64,000 nucleotides of DNA from Pelobates cultripes (GCA_933207985.1 OW240921.1:110378734-110442733); one strand, 5' to 3'; shown: positions 21,110 through 32,944, counted from the stretch's first letter. Numbers and translations are program-made. Notes: generated by a model from the sequence alone, not told the origin.

Positions 21110-23844
21110 CGTGTCTTCCGACTTTCCTGTCGCTTGGAAATCAAGAGGCCTGTCTTGGCCTCCTCAGACTTCCCGGGCTCTCGTGGATCGCGGAGAACGT
21201 CTCCAGCGTTTCCTCAGGCTACCGGCGACCACCCTAGATCCTGCACACCTGCGCGGAATCCAGGCGGCCGTTTGTAGATTCCGTATTTTTTTCCTTTCTA
21301 TTGCAGTTTCTCGGCCTAACCATGATTAGACTCATGGACACAACTCTGGGCTGAATTGTTAGACCCCCATGGTCATACTGTCGGCCTAATACTGGCTTGG
21401 ACACCATTTACGTTATTAGTGCGGCTCTCTCATACACTCATCCCGCTACTGTTTCCCTCGGGTGCACAGGCCAAGATGACTATTTTACTGTTCTCTCAGT
21501 TTCTGTTGACATGACAGTTTCTTGCAGTACTGGATTTTGCTTCCCGTCTGGAGGGCGAACCCATCCCTTGACACTGCCCAACAGGGTTAGTTATCCTGCT
21601 ACCATTGACCGTTGTTCACTTTACAGGCTTTCTGCCAGGTCTGGATGACGATGTCTGTGTAGAAGGGGCGTCCCGCCTTCCATTTTCGTTATAGAGGTGC
21701 TATTTAATTGGACATGGTACGGAAGGTTTCAACTAACTGTCACTGTTACATCTCCTATAATTGGTCTGCTGGATCGATGCCACTGTATCCCACTCGTGGT
21801 ATACTCACTGAGGTAATTCTAGGGAAGATTCCCCACCTTATTTGCACATTTCCATGAGACCTTATTGGACAGGGTGTGGGCAGTTGGAACTGGCTGTCTC
21901 GGGTACAGCTCCTAGGATTGGCCCACTTTGTTGGTGCCCCTATACCTCCCTACTGGATATACTCCTGGAGGTTGCACTGCTGATGGGTGATCCCCAGTTA
22001 TTGCAGGTGTGCAGATTATGGTAGACTCTGCATTGTATCGAATGAGCAACCGCGCTCTGTTAGGTTTATACATACCATTTCAGACAAAATGCTCAGTTTC
22101 TTATCAAGATAACATAAGATGTTGAGGCCCGCATAGAGCAAACAGACAATGCCTTACTCAAATGGCGGGAAGGGGAAAGTCCCACACTCAGGTCTGTAGA
22201 TACACCTTGGTCGCAGGGCAAGACCGGTGTTCCCCGGTCGATTTTTGGGTCCCCTGGTCGTTAACAGTCTTGGGATAGAGGGTCTTGGGATAGAGGACAG
22301 GAATACCCCATACTCCTCTGAGAACGTATCTGGAGAACATGATTCGGGTATGGAGGACCCTCCTTCTATACACTACTTCCCTCACAGGAGCCGACCTGGG
22401 TTTTGATTTTCATTCAACCACCTCTTCAGGTACCAACAAGGATGTCGGCTTGGACCCTAGGGGGAACCCCTGTTTGACGTTGAATCCTACACAGATGTCA
22501 TAAAGTCAGGAAGCAACCTCCCGCTGGAGTAATGCTCAGTATTTAGGTCGGGTTTGGACCTGACTACCCGACATTCCCAACCTGGACAGACCCTGCTTCA
22601 GACGGTGGAAGCTATGCCCCCTTTTTTTCGCTAGATCTATTCTCTGGAGTCAGCCGTCACTAGCGAAGGGGTTTTTCCGTTTATTTATGAATTAGAGTAC
22701 ACTATGAGATCACGAGAATCGAGACGAAGATGGGGGGTAGTCTTTCATAGGGATACCTAGACTTCAGATCCCGAATTCATAGACCTGAGTCCCTTGGCCT
22801 ATTGCCTACTCTTGGAGATAACACGCCGACAGTCAGGCATATGGGTACTTATATGCCTCACTCTATTATACCCTGTCTTGGGTGTAACGTGCACACCATA
22901 AATTCCGCCACAGGCTTTTAGCTGGGCTGGACTGGAGCGGGATCGTACAAGCAGTTATTCGGGTTCTTCCACTCACTCACAATCTACTCTTTGAATCACC
23001 TTTGACTCTTTTGCGATACAACACGTGACTTGGACATGTCACGACCCTTCTTCGTCTATACTGGTCACAATTACCCCTTGGATCCGGACCATTTTCACTC
23101 TTTGACGAGGGTACTTCTAGATGGATATGTCGACCTCCTATTCACGTTCCCTCATTCTGGTATTTCCAGGTTTCAAAATCTCCCAGAGTAGTTGATCTCC
23201 GTGTCGCTACACGAATTCAGTTTTCAAAACCCTGATTGGACGTCCCTTGGGTGTACTTTGCCTGCCACCGTCACAGGTTCCGCAGTCCAATTGGAGTACT
23301 GGAAACACTTAGTATTCAACGAGTTTGACCTGTACTCTTGTCAGCATAATACATTCTTTTTCGGAGGAGGCCACTAGCCTGGCAGGTCATTGAGGATCGA
23401 AAAGACCCTATTCGGTTCGGTTATGGAATTGGTGATGGACTCAGAGGCATTACTCGAGGTTGGAGGCTTGCCCACAGGGCCACATCACCTGGTGACCCTG
23501 GCTCGATCGAAGGAGCCATCTTCCACATCAATGGACGAGACCTGGTGGCAGTTCTCCCAGTTGCAAGTCTGCATATGAGCTTCGGAATTTGCACCTGCAG
23601 GTATTGGTCGTTGGATCGGCTTGGCAGTTCTTCCAGGAAATGGGTCACAAACCACGTACGGTGGATCTAACAGCGAATTGAGTGTTTCCGTAATTGAGGA
23701 TACATCGACTGCTGGCATCTTCATAGATCAATCTGCTGTCACTTGTCGCAGTTGGAAGGTCCATTTGGGATTACTCTGGTTATCTCCCGGAAGAGGTACC
23801 AGCGAAACAAACATAGTTGGATTTGTTGGCTGAACGTTAAAACA
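21110..23844 (+). other. Interior of the DIRS-like element without recognisable genes
   Basis: Composition is balanced and gene-like compared with the flanks, but all frames are broken into pieces under 85 codons (one 119-codon frame spans the LTR junction at 20970-21329). No PFGL-type RT core, YLDD box or tyrosine-recombinase R-H-R-Y pattern was found by eye on either strand. A short direct duplication, GTCTTGGGATAGAGG, occurs twice at 22268-22298. The region may be a heavily mutated pol or unrelated filler of a non-autonomous derivative. Confidence 0.45.
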
Positions 23845-23943
23845 GCAAATATGAAGCCTCCTGTCATGTTATAAAATTGTAGATTATGCTAGCTTTAGTG
23901 TACCTATAATCTTAATTTTATTAATGACAGGAGGCGAATATTT
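23845..23943 (+). repeat. Internal complementary region of the DIRS-like element
   Basis: The first 34 bp are complementary to the left terminus and the next 69 bp to the right terminus, sharing AATT at the join. In known DIRS elements this region is thought to template closure of the circular intermediate across the two ends. Near-identity with the right end (68 of 69) suggests the copy was made by that mechanism rather than by chance duplication. Confidence 0.85.
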
Positions 23944-24300
23944 CCCTCCCTTTCTTATGCCTTCCTTAATTTTATAAGTTTGGGTTCATTGGGTAGGTAT
24001 GCAACTCTGCTTGTTGTCTCTGCTACCTGTCACTTGTTTTTATGTCCATTTTTCCAAAGTAAGGGTTGGGATCTATGCATGTTATGGTATTTCTGGTATT
24101 TCACTGGGTGCCTACATGTTTTGTTCAGAGTACATTTCATTGGCTAACCAACCCGTTCGATTCTGTTTTCTCTCGTTTCAGTCCATCAACGCTATCTGGT
24201 TTGGCTGTTCTTCTCGGATGGTGAACATCGTTGTAGTCATCGTATCTAGGACTTTGTTTTTTCTCCATTCATTTTCAGCCTTTTGTTCTGTTTTTGTCAC

Positions 24301-24430
24301 AGCGTGAAAGAGGAAATGATGCATGGGGAGGGGAGTTTTATAGAACCTAATTTTTTCTGATTGGTTGTTTTTTCTGTGCTACTGAGGAGTTCTAGTAAAG
24401 AGAGACTTAAGCAAATACTCGCCTCCTGTC
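24301..24430 (-). repeat. Right inverted terminal repeat of the DIRS-like element
   Basis: Reverse complement of the left repeat, with ATGGGGAGGGGAGTTTTATA, TTCTGATTGGTTGTTTTTTC and TAAAGAGAGACTTAAGCAAA. The outer 51 bp (24431-24481) are unique to the right end and are matched only by the internal complementary region. Confidence 0.88.
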
Positions 24431-24481
24431 ATTAATAAAATTAAGATTATAGGTACACTAAAGCTAGCATAATCTACAATT

Positions 24482-24879
24482 GTTATTAAATTCCTGCCTT
24501 AGTAAATAAGAATAATGTGGTTTTTCCCTACACTTGTATTCTGGCAAATTGAAATCCAAATGGAAATATTCAGGCTGAATGCAGCTTGCTGAAGTGTGTT
24601 ATGTGTGAAGAGAATCCCTTGATAATGGCAGCCAGTTGGGGGGTTTGGTGACTCGTGTTTCTGTCTTAAGGCTTGTAAGAATTTTTGTGGTAATTTATTA
24701 TTGTTTTATTGTGTTTGCCCTTGCTTCTGTCACTTCGTTTATCTTTTCTTATATGTTTTCACTCTGGTACTTTTTTGTACATAATAAAGCTAAGTTTTTT
24801 TGAGATTGTTATAGTGTGCATTCTATATTCTATATACATGTGTGAAGAGAATGTCCTCTTTTTCATTTTACAAACAGTG
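24482..24879. other. Unassigned AT-rich DNA
   Basis: No gene or recognised repeat is seen. A 114-codon frame at 24709-25053 runs from here into the next repeat and is dominated by hydrophobic low-complexity residues. Confidence 0.4.
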
Positions 24880-25175
24880 CAGATGTCAATAAAAATTGGC
24901 ACATTTATAAATATACCTAGTTACACTCCCCTGTCTGTCAATCAGTCAATTGGTCCTGTTACTTCCTGGTTTGGTAAACCCAGTGGCGATAAACTCAAGA
25001 GGCAGGAAATTGCCCAGAGTACCTGCAATGGAGCTACAATTGGAAGTCTGTGATTGGACAGCCACTGAAAGTCTGGGCGGGATTAGAAGAGGAGTGCTTG
25101 CAAAGGATCTGATTCATAAGAGATCTGCAGCTTTTACAAGATGGTGTTAGATATAACCCAATGGAAAATTACATG
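24880..25175 (+). mobile_element. Dispersed repeat shared in inverted orientation with 62380-62620
   Basis: The segment has GTTACTTCCTGGTTTG, GGAAATTGCCCAGAGTACCTG, GGAAGTCTGTGATTGGACAG and GAAAGTCTGGGCGGG. The minus strand of 62.38-62.62 kb has the same sequence blocks in the same order, including CTGGGATTGGACAGCCACAG. Both are probably copies of one inverted-repeat element; the copy at 62.25-62.74 kb keeps plausible ends. Confidence 0.7.
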
Positions 25176-25667
25176 GTTAAATGCATGCATGTTTTCATTG
25201 GTGGTATATCGACTAAATTGTGACTTTTCTAAAAAAAAAAATTTTGAGCAGTGGAATTTTCAGATAAGCTCTTTAGTTGATTTAGAAACTTTTCAAAAAA
25301 TTTCTAAATTTTGTCATTTAGATTTCAAATCAATGTTTTGTGTGCCATTGAATGCCATTGACCTATACCTTCCGAGTAAAAAGTGCCAGATTGCCTTGGG
25401 CGACAACGTAGAGGCATGCATTAGTCATTTTCCTGTTTTCACTCAGGTATTTGCCTTAAGTAACAGATGAGAAACCTCTGCAGAAGGAGAGATGTGATGT
25501 TTAAGGCATGCATTGCCTTGGCCTTAAAGGGGATAGCAGTTTGACAGCTTTGGTACACTGTAGCTTTTCAGCATTAAGTGATTAATTAAATGCAATATAA
25601 TTAGTTTCTGTTTCAAATGCAGAAGAATATTAGCAAAGGCCACTATATGTGATCCTTCGCAAACCGT
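25176..25667. other. Unassigned AT-rich DNA
   Basis: No gene is seen. The 109-codon plus-strand frame at 25141-25470 has no recognisable domain and lies in low-complexity sequence. Confidence 0.35.
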
Positions 25668-25712
25668 ACAGCCAGCAGGAAATATTAATAGCCTCAGCTT
25701 CCTGCTGGCCCA
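25668..25712. repeat. Palindrome, stem about 10-11 bp
   Basis: GCCAGCAGGAA is followed by a loop of about 20 bases and then TTCCTGCTGGC. It could form a hairpin in single-stranded DNA or RNA. Function unknown. Confidence 0.6.
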
Positions 25713-25769
25713 TGTGGTCAGTGTCTGATTCCAAAGTAGGTAAAATATTTATTTAGTGCTAATTAAGCA

Positions 25770-26080
25770 TAATTACTACTTACAAATGTGGAGGACCCTG
25801 TCCTTGGCAAAGAGTGTTCAGCAAATCATTTCTGCATATCCACAGGATCTAATTAACATGCCGGCTAACGACCTGAGGTCTCGTCTCCTACAAATAAGCT
25901 TGGAGGATCGTTTTGCTGGAAATTAATGCTGTGATTATCTGAGGTTATTTTAATAGTTCTCTCCTCCCATTCGGAGTTCTGTTCATTCCCTGTTAGTTCT
26001 TCATTGCATAGCTCACTGATTTGGGAATCTCAAAGAGATTAAGAAAAACTAAAAAAGCACAAGTTGCACAAATAATTCAA
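25770..26080. other. Candidate conserved non-coding block
   Basis: The sequence is free of recognisable repeats and more complex than its neighbours. It contains clustered short motifs typical of vertebrate enhancers: TAATTA-type homeodomain cores (CTAATTAACATG, AAATTAATGCTG), GATTATCTGAG, and AGATTA. No open frame. Conservation cannot be judged from one sequence, so this is a candidate only. Confidence 0.25.
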
Positions 26081-27100
26081 GATGTTCCAAGATACTGGCT
26101 AGAATTTTCCACGGTACAGAAAAAAAATCAAAAGAGAAATAGTGAACTACAATAGTGAAAGGCAAATTAAGAAAAGGAACTAAGGGGACAGTTTGGGCCA
26201 TTTTTCTTCATTAAAGAATTTATTTTCTAATTAGAGAATTGGTAAATTACCAGCTGAGTTTCAATCTTTTATTTATGCATTCATTTTGTTTTTAGATAAA
26301 ATACAAACTCATAGCATATGAATAAGGGTCAGGGAGGAACAATAAAAAAAACTCAAAGCAAAAAAAATAAAAATACATGTATATAGTGAAGAAACAAATG
26401 GCAAAACAAACAAATGTTTGGGAAGACTTTCCATTTGGGGTTTATTGGAATACGTTTTAGGATTTGCTTTACTGAAACCTATGAACTCATAACGCTAATA
26501 TACAAAAAAGTCTGATCTATACCATTCATTCTTATAACATGCAATTGTAAGTGTATTTGTACTTTAATTCTAGAATACTCCAACAGTAGGTATATTTTTA
26601 GAAGTGTATTATTTTGAGAGAATACTCCAGACCCTCCTATGAATTAGTTGGAATTTAGGTTAAGTTACAATTATAATTAGTTTTACTTGTGAGTTTTACA
26701 AATATTAAATTTTTTTAAATAAATGTTTTTTTTTACTCCATATTTAGTCCCACCCTAAGCTCAGCTCTTCCCTCCTAACCAGCAGTGTTTCTCTTTTTGT
26801 TCCATAAATGCTGCAGTACACACATACCTCCCAACCCTGGCGTCCTGTGATTTGGGATTGCAGTGGGAGGGAAGTAAAGGTGACGTACAGTGATAGAGTC
26901 ATATAGGTAGCTCTGCCCCTAAAGGAACGGACCTGCCCAGAAAGGGGCAGGTCTGCCCAAGTTAATGGCAGGTCAGCCTGGAGTGAACGTATGCCAGGTT
27001 AAGTTCCCATTATGCAGGGTGGTCCACCGAGGGCTGATTCAGTGTTCCCTGCATGGTCCTAGTGCCCTAAACATAGCACATGTGCATCTTGTGATGCACT
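26081..27100. other. AT-rich DNA with a GC-richer tail, unassigned
   Basis: Bases 26081-26760 are AT-rich with A and T runs. At 26820-27070 the composition rises and the phrases CACATACCTCCCAACCCTGG and CTGCCCAGAAAGGGGCAGGT (a small inverted repeat around 26935-26955) suggest a short transposon fragment. I cannot name the family. Confidence 0.35.
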
Positions 27101-27121
27101 CACTGTATGATTGATGGGAGC

Positions 27122-27160
27122 AGTTCCCTGGTGTCCTCAAAAGCAGAACACCAGGGAACT
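27122..27160. repeat. Palindrome, 12-bp perfect stem
   Basis: GTTCCCTGGTGT and ACACCAGGGAAC are separated by about 13 bases. A perfect 12-bp stem in otherwise ordinary DNA suggests a relic of an inverted-repeat transposon end or centre. Confidence 0.7.
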
Positions 27161-28957
27161 AAGGCAGAACAGGACACGGAAATTATGACTGTCCTATTGA
27201 AATCAGGATGGTTTCTGGGTTTCACCTCTCTCCATTTTACAGCAGAAAACTGACAAATGAACAACAGCATCCAGAAAATGTTTCTGTTTCCATAAAGTAC
27301 CACTTAAGATCTAAATTTTGCATTTCATTGGAAAGATAAGCAAGCATCACGACTGGCTGAATCACTTCCTGGTTTGGTTTTGCCTGTGTTCTAAAATAGA
27401 ATGATCAAATCCAACCCACAGTGTCCAATTAATGGGGCATATAAAGAAAAAAGACCGAAAGCACTACTCATGGTAAAGAATCCACCAGCTGTAACTTGGC
27501 GTTCAGTAATGGGTCCCTTTATTCACATAATGCAGGTGTCTAAAACTAGCTGTCCACGGTCACCAGAACATAACAAAAACTTTTTGAAAGATTTCCTCCT
27601 CAGATTTCCTCTTGTAGAAATGATAAGAACTGCCACCTCCATTCAAAACTACGTCAAACTCTGCATTATGAATCAAACAAAGCACCATGACCCCGGTTTG
27701 GCACGTTGATTGATTGATACTAAAGAGCTTTTCATACTTATTAAAGGACACTGTAGTTTCTGTCATTTCAACAAATGAATCTAAGTCTGGCATTAAAAGT
27801 TTTCATTTTCCCATGTAATGGAGAGAATATATGTAGTTGTATAATAAACGTATTATCTAAACAAGAAATATTTCAACTTGTCTGTTTTATCTGCCCAGAT
27901 TGCAATATCACACATTTGTCTGAACCAGCAATCTATTTAAAAAAAATAATGTTTTGATATTGTTTTCTTATTGTTAAAGGAAATGCACAAACTGTGAAAA
28001 ACTGCTAAAAATATCAAAGTTCAGGATCAAGGTAAAATCCTTGGAGATTCCCGCTGTTTTTTTTTAGAAACTAGAACTGAGTGTTTCCATCAGAAGTGTC
28101 ACTTTTGGTTGGGCCATCGATCCAATGCTGGAGACATCAGGAATAGGGTGTACTGATTTGAGATGTTGCTTGGTAAAACCTCATTATGCTATTAACAGAG
28201 AATATCTCAACACACCAAAAAACGTTAACAATAGACTTGTGCAGAGAGGAATAATTTGGTTCCGGTGGATTTGTTTGTAAGAAAGAAATGTTTGGGTAGT
28301 CAGATATTCGTACATGTGGTGAATATTGTCCATGCAAATTATTTGGGGAAACATTTCGGACAAACCAAAAAGTGTGGGAAAATGGGCCAATCACTGTTCT
28401 GCAAAATATAAATATTATGCATATATTTTGGAGTAGACTAGAAGGAACATTTTGTTACCATTTGGTTCACAGGAATTTATTTATTCTTTATTATCTATTT
28501 GTGAAATATATAATATATAAATATAGAGTTGTTGTTAACTGTCCATCTTTTTTCCATCTTTTGGTCACTTATCACATTAAGTAACTTTCCTTAACCTTCA
28601 ATCATCTTTTTCCCATCAATCAGCTCTTTTTTGGCACCATGGATGGAATCATGAATTGTGAAACAATCATGCTCATCAACTGTCTGGTTTGTTTGTGATA
28701 CAATCATATGGAGCTTCGGAATTTGGAATTACTGAATTCGGACAATCGAGTTATAGCTGATGTCCAATATTTTAATTTAATAATGTAATTTCTAGAGACA
28801 TCATGGTTCCCATTTGGGAAAATAGCTGATTTGGGAATAGTATCCAAATCAAATATTTTAGCTTACATACCACAAGTAGGTTATCACTTCACAGTAAGAA
28901 ACTGTTTAATGAATAAGCCTTTTATCAACCTTGTGTCACTGTGCAAGCAGTAGGAAA
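27161..28957. other. Unassigned DNA
   Basis: No recognised element. A 27400-27710 plus-strand frame of 102 codons and opposing minus-strand frames have no family motifs. The rest is AT-rich. Confidence 0.35.
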
Positions 28958-29080
28958 GGGGCAGGCAACCTTCAGCACTCTAGACGTTGTGGACTACATC
29001 TCCCATAATGCTCTTACAACCATAATGCTGGCAAGACATCAGGGGAGATGTAGTCTACAACATCTGGAGTGCCAAATATT
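28958..29080. mobile_element. hAT-type MITE, decayed relative of 14494-14613
   Basis: It has GGCAGGCAACCTTCAGCACT on the left, ACTACATCTCCCATAATGC in the middle, and AACATCTGGAGTGCCAAATA on the right. These match the arms of the 14.49-kb element. The right terminal bases are lost, so no target duplication can be read. Confidence 0.75.
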
Positions 29081-31887
29081 GAATTCTTAAACTTTTGAGC
29101 AGTAAAACTTTATTCAGTCTCCATAGTCTTAAACCAAGGCTCCTTATTGGCTGTGGAACTATTGTAATTTTCTACCAAACTTGGACTGGCAGATAACTAG
29201 GTCAACATTTAGACAAAAAAAAGCCTGGGTGGCCAAAGTTCAACATTCCTGGTAATGGACCTCTGTCACTCAATGCATGAATGAAGTGTGCCTTAACACA
29301 GCCGTAGTCCACATACATATATGTTGCTTGATTTAATTTAGTAGCTAGTGATGAGAAATTGACAGTTGCTTCACTTAACATGCATTTTATTTTTTTATCA
29401 AAGAGCCGTTTCAAGCTCTGATCACTAGCCATTTCAGCATTGGAAATTACATATTTTGCTTTTTCCCTTACATTTCATTATTGAGATCCATAGAGGAGAC
29501 CTCTGGGTCAAGATCTAAATTCTGTTATAAATGAAAGCAGACAGGAGCCGCTCCATCCCATATCAGTATGTATTAAAGTGTCTCTTTTGCCCATAGGGTC
29601 TTAAAGTTCAATAAGCATTTCTCAACATATATAATATTGAGCTGCTTTTGCAAGTTCTGCTAAATTAGGATGTGAGATAAAAATGCTACGTAGGGCCCCA
29701 TGCCACTGCATATGTCCTGCGTATATTCATTAATCAGAATGTCATATTTGCAGAAAAGGTTTGTGAAAAATTTGAAAATGTATCCTGCAGCCAGTGGTGG
29801 CTTTCCATGTGCTGTTGGTGAAGGTTTGTCCAAGACTGAGGAACCTTTTCCATTTGGGGAATATCTGACATGTATCATTAATTAAAGAGACAATGTTTTG
29901 TTGACCATATGCCCTTAAGAAAAAAGTCACCGTATTAGCTAGAACCATGATTTATATGTGCCTTTAATAATTAAATTTCTGCAGTCTTTCTTTTGTCTTT
30001 ATATCTACTAAGGTGGGTTTTAAGCTGGTGACCTTGACCCCTAAGTCAGAATAAGTAAATGCTTTTCTTCTTATCTATTCTGTAAAATACAAACAGCTAG
30101 TTATTTAATATGTTTTACTGCAACAAAAATAATCTTAAAAATCTGTTTTCTTTTTCTGTTTTATTCAAAGAAACAGAACTGTATACATAGAGTTGAAAAC
30201 AGCACAGGACACGATATATACACATGTACAAAATAGTGAAATTTCAACAGAGCTCTTATTTCCACTGGAAGAATAACAAGCTATCAATGATAGATGGGGA
30301 GAACAGAAAGAGAGAAGGACAGGAAAATGAAAGGAATGGGGGTGGTCTTTACATTTCTAAAAGCTAAAATTTAGGATACAGGTACAGTATCCAGTAAAAA
30401 AAAAAAAAAAAGAGTGTAACATCACCATCATTAGGAAGATGCATCGGACTTGCTGTAAAGGACTAGGGAAAAATTGGGCATGATTGGCTAGGAAGTAAGA
30501 GAGGAGGCCATCCATCACACCAACTGTTGTCTACATGGAGGAAAGTCCTAGAGAGCAGATGAGTGCTGATTGTAAAAATTGCCCCATGGGAACTATAGTA
30601 AGGCATGTTTTGGGCCATCACCTTCAGCATAAGCAATCAGTTGTTCTACTGACTTTATATCCTTCATTGTGCTCATCTTTTTCACATATTTAAAGGTCAC
30701 TATTACTCCAATGAACAGAAATCAGCAATTTGGCTGTTGTAATCAGTTGCCTCAGCAAGGACTAGTTAAAGGTATCTAGTTATGTAGAAAGGTCAGGCAG
30801 TTGGGTGTTTGTGGGAGGTCTGTTGGGCCTTTCAAAGCACAGTGTCTGGAGTAGTTACAGGATACTTGAGCTATACTCTTTGTCCATTATTCCAGATCCT
30901 CTCTTTGGTTCAGATCTTATTTGAAGAAAGATATTGGTTTTACTTATGTTGAAAATGGCTTTATTTATGGGCTTTTCTATAACTTTCAATGATGAATCGG
31001 GTGTCGGTCCTGTTTAGGACAGCAACAAAATAATCTGGGTTCGTTGAGTGGTGTTGACCGTGATTGTGATGGAGTCTACCACAACGGCATCTACACCAAC
31101 CACCACTAAATGTAGTTCTGCATGTGTGTTTTCCATTAAGGAATAAGTAATCATTATGATCTTATCTAACAATGAATGACAGATTGAATCACCCAGTGGG
31201 CAGTGGCACAGTAGTAATGAAATATGCCTACAAACTCACTATTGATGATGCATTGCTGCTGTTAAAGACGATGATTTAATAATAATTAACCTGCCTGTCT
31301 TATCTGCTTTTCTCTGCTCTAAATGAAGACATCAACCATGTGTGAAATAGGGAAAAGTTTGTGGAAGCTTACTTCCAGAGAGATTTTTGCAAGGTGGAAA
31401 ATAATATGTCATATTTTTTTCATCATTTTTTTTTTGGAACTCGTAGACAAGGTAGGCATTTTTAATATTAATTATTCTTGGAACAAATAACATAAAAAAT
31501 TGCATACGTAGATGTCATCTAATTGCAATGATAATAATTTTGATAATAACTCTTACAAAAGTTATTATGTATACCTGAGCTGGATGACATCTCATTTAAA
31601 AACGACTAGCTTACATTCCTTTCCGTACAACTCTAATGCTATAATAGTTGGAGATAAAGAAGAGCGAACACGTTTATACCATTTTGGTAAATATGCTGCT
31701 CTTACAGAGATATTTGCTTCTGTGAGAATTCAACATTTTTTATATTTAAAGGTCGAAATAGCCAAACTGGAATCATTTTCTAAGTAAGCTATGTTTTCAG
31801 CTAAACTACTCAGGCTTCAATTTGACATTCACTTTGATTTCCCACTTTAGTGAATAACCCTGTCAGTATTGTTGCTTTAACTATTAC
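29081..31887. other. Unassigned AT-rich DNA
   Basis: No gene, RNA gene or recognised transposon. An A run lies at about 30394-30410. Frames on both strands near 29660-29948 are short and overlap each other. Confidence 0.4.
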
Positions 31888-32452
31888 AGATATTCAAATA
31901 CAAAGAAACAAGTCCTGCGCTCAAACTCCCATTACTCCTGGGCGGCAGCAACGACCATAGTACACATCAGCCAAAATACATATAGTAAAAACCAAAGGAA
32001 AAAAGTTACCTGCGCTCTTTCCACATCCCTATGGAGGTTTTAGTTACAAATGGAGGTTTGTAGTTACCTCCAATGGCCATGAGAGGGTATGCCCACCTGC
32101 CACATCAAGGCAGACCACTTAGGTGGGTCCTAACTCTAACCATTCATCTTGCTTCCTTGAGGTTCTGGCAAAGATATCTCTAATGAGACAGAAATGGGTA
32201 TTTTTTATATACATCCCTACATGGCCATTGGAGGTAACTAAAAACCTCCATTTGTTTAAAAATACATAGGGATGTGGAAAGAGCGCAGGTAACTTTTTTT
32301 CTTTGTTTTTTACTATATGTATTTTGGCTGATGTGTACTATGGTCGTGTGATACAAAAGTGAATACAAATACAAAAAAACAAGTCCTGCGCTCAAACTCC
32401 CATTACTCCTGGGTGGCAGCAACGACCATAGTACACATCACCTAAAATGTCA
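31888..32452. mobile_element. Fold-back element with direct and inverted copies
   Basis: A unit at 31895-32062 starts CAAATACAAAGAAACAAGTC and runs through GCTCAAACTCCCATTACTCC to GCGCTCTTTCCACATCCCTA. An inverted copy of its second part lies at 32222-32348 (ATAGGGATGTGGAAAGAGCG through GGCTGATGTGTACTATGGTC). Then a direct copy of its first 75 bp follows at 32365-32447. The order is therefore A-B, spacer, B'-A' start, A. No ORF. The arrangement suggests a non-autonomous element, perhaps related to Penelope-type or other frog retroelement 3' regions, which often carry such repeats. Confidence 0.65.
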
Positions 32453-32944
32453 GTACTTAATGATATCTAGAAAAAAAAAATGAAACGTGCGTTAATGACA
32501 AGGTGATAATCAAGAAGGTACAATAAACTAACTATGTTATGGGCATTCGTGACGATCTCTGGTTGTTTTAGAAAAGAGGGGTCAAGGCTATCATACCTAA
32601 CAGACACTTAATCATAAGTTAAATATTTACAAAGTAGCCTTCATAGTTTTTCTGTTAAATATGATCTTATTGAAATTGCCAATCAACATTAGTTGTCTGC
32701 GGTTTTTAGGTTATTTCCTAACTTTACGACCTAAAATAACCTTACTGCATGAATACTTAATTACTGTTGGCTCAAACTCAAATGTATTTTTCTTTATAGA
32801 TATAAGAAATGGAATCTAACTCTTGCAATATATATAACAATGGTACTCATTGAAGAGGCTATGTAAAGTATTAGGCAGTGCCTGAAATTGTAGGAGAGGC
32901 TGTACACTTTGCAAATGTATAAACCCCATCTGCCCCGTATACAT
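32453..32944. other. Unassigned AT-rich DNA
   Basis: No gene or recognised repeat is seen. Confidence 0.4.

Larger units (their letters stand above)
18017..24481 (+). mobile_element. DIRS-like retroelement with inverted terminal repeats and internal complementary region
   Basis: Three related segments define the element. Inverted terminal repeats of about 140 bp lie at 18030-18172 and 24301-24430. An internal region at 23845-23943 is made of two parts: 23845-23878 is the reverse complement of the extreme left end (18017-18050, two differences), and 23875-23943 is the reverse complement of the extreme right end (24413-24481, one difference in 69). The two parts overlap at a shared AATT, also found at both outer ends. 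This is the split layout of DIRS elements, which replicate through a circle and integrate with a tyrosine recombinase. I could not find RT, RNase H, methyltransferase or recombinase motifs in any frame; open frames do not exceed 122 codons. It is therefore degraded or non-autonomous. A solo LTR is nested at 20046-21109, leaving about 5.4 kb of original element. Confidence 0.8.

Noticed and set aside
18017..24481. A large cut-and-paste DNA transposon bounded by inverted repeats
   Set aside because: The internal segment complementary to both extreme ends, and the unmatched outer part of the right end, fit DIRS layout better than a simple terminal-inverted-repeat transposon. There is also no transposase.
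31888..32452. Hammerhead ribozyme in the fold-back element (CTGATG is present at about 32327)
   Set aside because: No GAAA element or stem II follows at the required distance.
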